Source of the DNA: Patescibacteria group bacterium
GTDB taxonomy: Bacteria; Patescibacteriota; Patescibacteriia; UBA2591; UBA6264
Reading direction: 5' to 3'
Length of the DNA: 5,901 nt
Assembly: GCA_022572625.1 (NCBI GenBank)
Contig: JACZVN010000031.1
Coordinates: forward strand, 1-5,901
A program made the position numbers and the translations under genes. The notes under the pieces are model-generated. The model worked only from the letters and a program-made list of their open reading frames with translations. It made no database searches and had not been told where the DNA came from. Below, in pieces: positions 5,637 through 5,901 of the stretch; position 1 is the first letter of the stretch; every line of letters starts with the position of its first letter.

Positions 5637-5901
5637 TTATATTTTTAAATATTGAGCGGCCTTTTCTGGAGATAAGGAATTCACTATTAGTCCTGAACCA
5701 AGTTCAATACCACCCCAAACTGATTCACGCGGCTGAATTTTCAAATAAAAATGTTGATTTTCTTCTGAAATAACCTGATGAAGAAAAAAATTATAAGAAA
5801 GATTAAGTTGGTAAATTTTTTGTAAAATTCTTTTTAAAACCTTAGCCAAAACCTTAGTTTCTAATTTATTCAAGTTAGTAATATTGTCAATATGTCGACG
5901 A
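5637..5901 (-). CDS. galT: GalT-family nucleotidyl transferase, C-terminal 88 residues (5' end outside window)
   Basis: The open frame runs without a stop to the window edge, so the gene begins beyond 5901. The only in-frame start-like codon near its beginning (TTG at 5871-5873) sits inside conserved sequence and is probably an internal leucine. The visible part matches the C-terminal domain of galactose-1-phosphate uridylyltransferases of the HIT superfamily: RHIDNITNLNKLE, then an amphipathic helix (VLAKVLKRILQKIYQ), YNFFLHQV, HFYLKIQPRESVWGGIELGS, and IVNSLSPEKAAQYLKI just before TAA. GalT moves UMP between UDP-glucose and galactose 1-phosphate; some relatives act on other nucleotides, such as ADP. 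The catalytic His-Pro-His motif lies in the unseen part, so activity cannot be judged. The HFYLKIQPR segment lacks the second pair of metal-ligand residues seen in classical GalT. The enzyme may feed the same nucleotide-sugar pool as the RmlA-like enzyme downstream, but this is inference. Confidence 0.82.
   Translation of the reverse strand, partial: RRHIDNITNLNKLETKVLAKVLKRILQKIYQLNLSYNFFLHQVISEENQHFYLKIQPRESVWGGIELGSGLIVNSLSPEKAAQYLKI

Noticed and set aside
5579..5773. Plus-strand open frame of 64 codons spanning the hsp20-galT gap
   Set aside because: It overlaps both real genes in antisense, has no ribosome-binding site and shows no recognisable domain.
5863..5890. Promoter-like TTGACA (5885-5890) with TAAATT 16 bases downstream on the minus strand
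   Set aside because: It lies within conserved galT coding sequence (the Ile-Asp of a conserved motif), has a poor -10 box and is about 270 bases from the hsp20 start, so chance is the simpler explanation.

Overview
This is an AT-rich stretch in which every gene lies on the minus strand, so transcription runs from high to low coordinates. The gene set and protein styles suggest a member of the Candidate Phyla Radiation (Patescibacteria, probably Parcubacteria-like). Pointers are a short IF-2 with an extra N-terminal module, an S16 with a long Lys/Glu tail, a VanW-type cell-wall protein, an Hsp20 with a Tyr/Trp-rich insert typical of these genomes, very short gaps and few Shine-Dalgarno sites. 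This placement is inference from sequence style; no phylogeny was run. UGA is used as a normal stop (end of the sugar nucleotidyltransferase gene), so there is no sign of the UGA-to-glycine recoding seen in Gracilibacteria/SR1.

Layout in transcription order: the C-terminal part of a GalT-family nucleotidyl transferase (5637-5901, start outside the window); an Hsp20 small heat-shock protein (5088-5597); a membrane-anchored VanW-domain protein (3231-5078); translation initiation factor IF-2, infB (1192-3219); a short RmlA-type sugar-1-phosphate nucleotidyltransferase (444-1166); and ribosomal protein S16, rpsP (1-411, C-terminus outside the window). The gaps are 39, 9, 11, 25 and 32 bases, so the genes could form one long transcript. 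The gaps before hsp20 and rpsP contain promoter-like elements that could give separate starts.

The cluster mixes translation (IF-2, S16), envelope and sugar-nucleotide metabolism (VanW protein, RmlA-like enzyme, GalT-like enzyme) and protein quality control (Hsp20). No single pathway links them, and co-localisation in a compact genome may be all there is to it. No RNA gene, mobile element, CRISPR array or non-coding stretch over 40 bases is present. I see no undescribed multi-gene system here; the findings are mostly modest points about initiation signals, domain variants and slippage-prone repeats.
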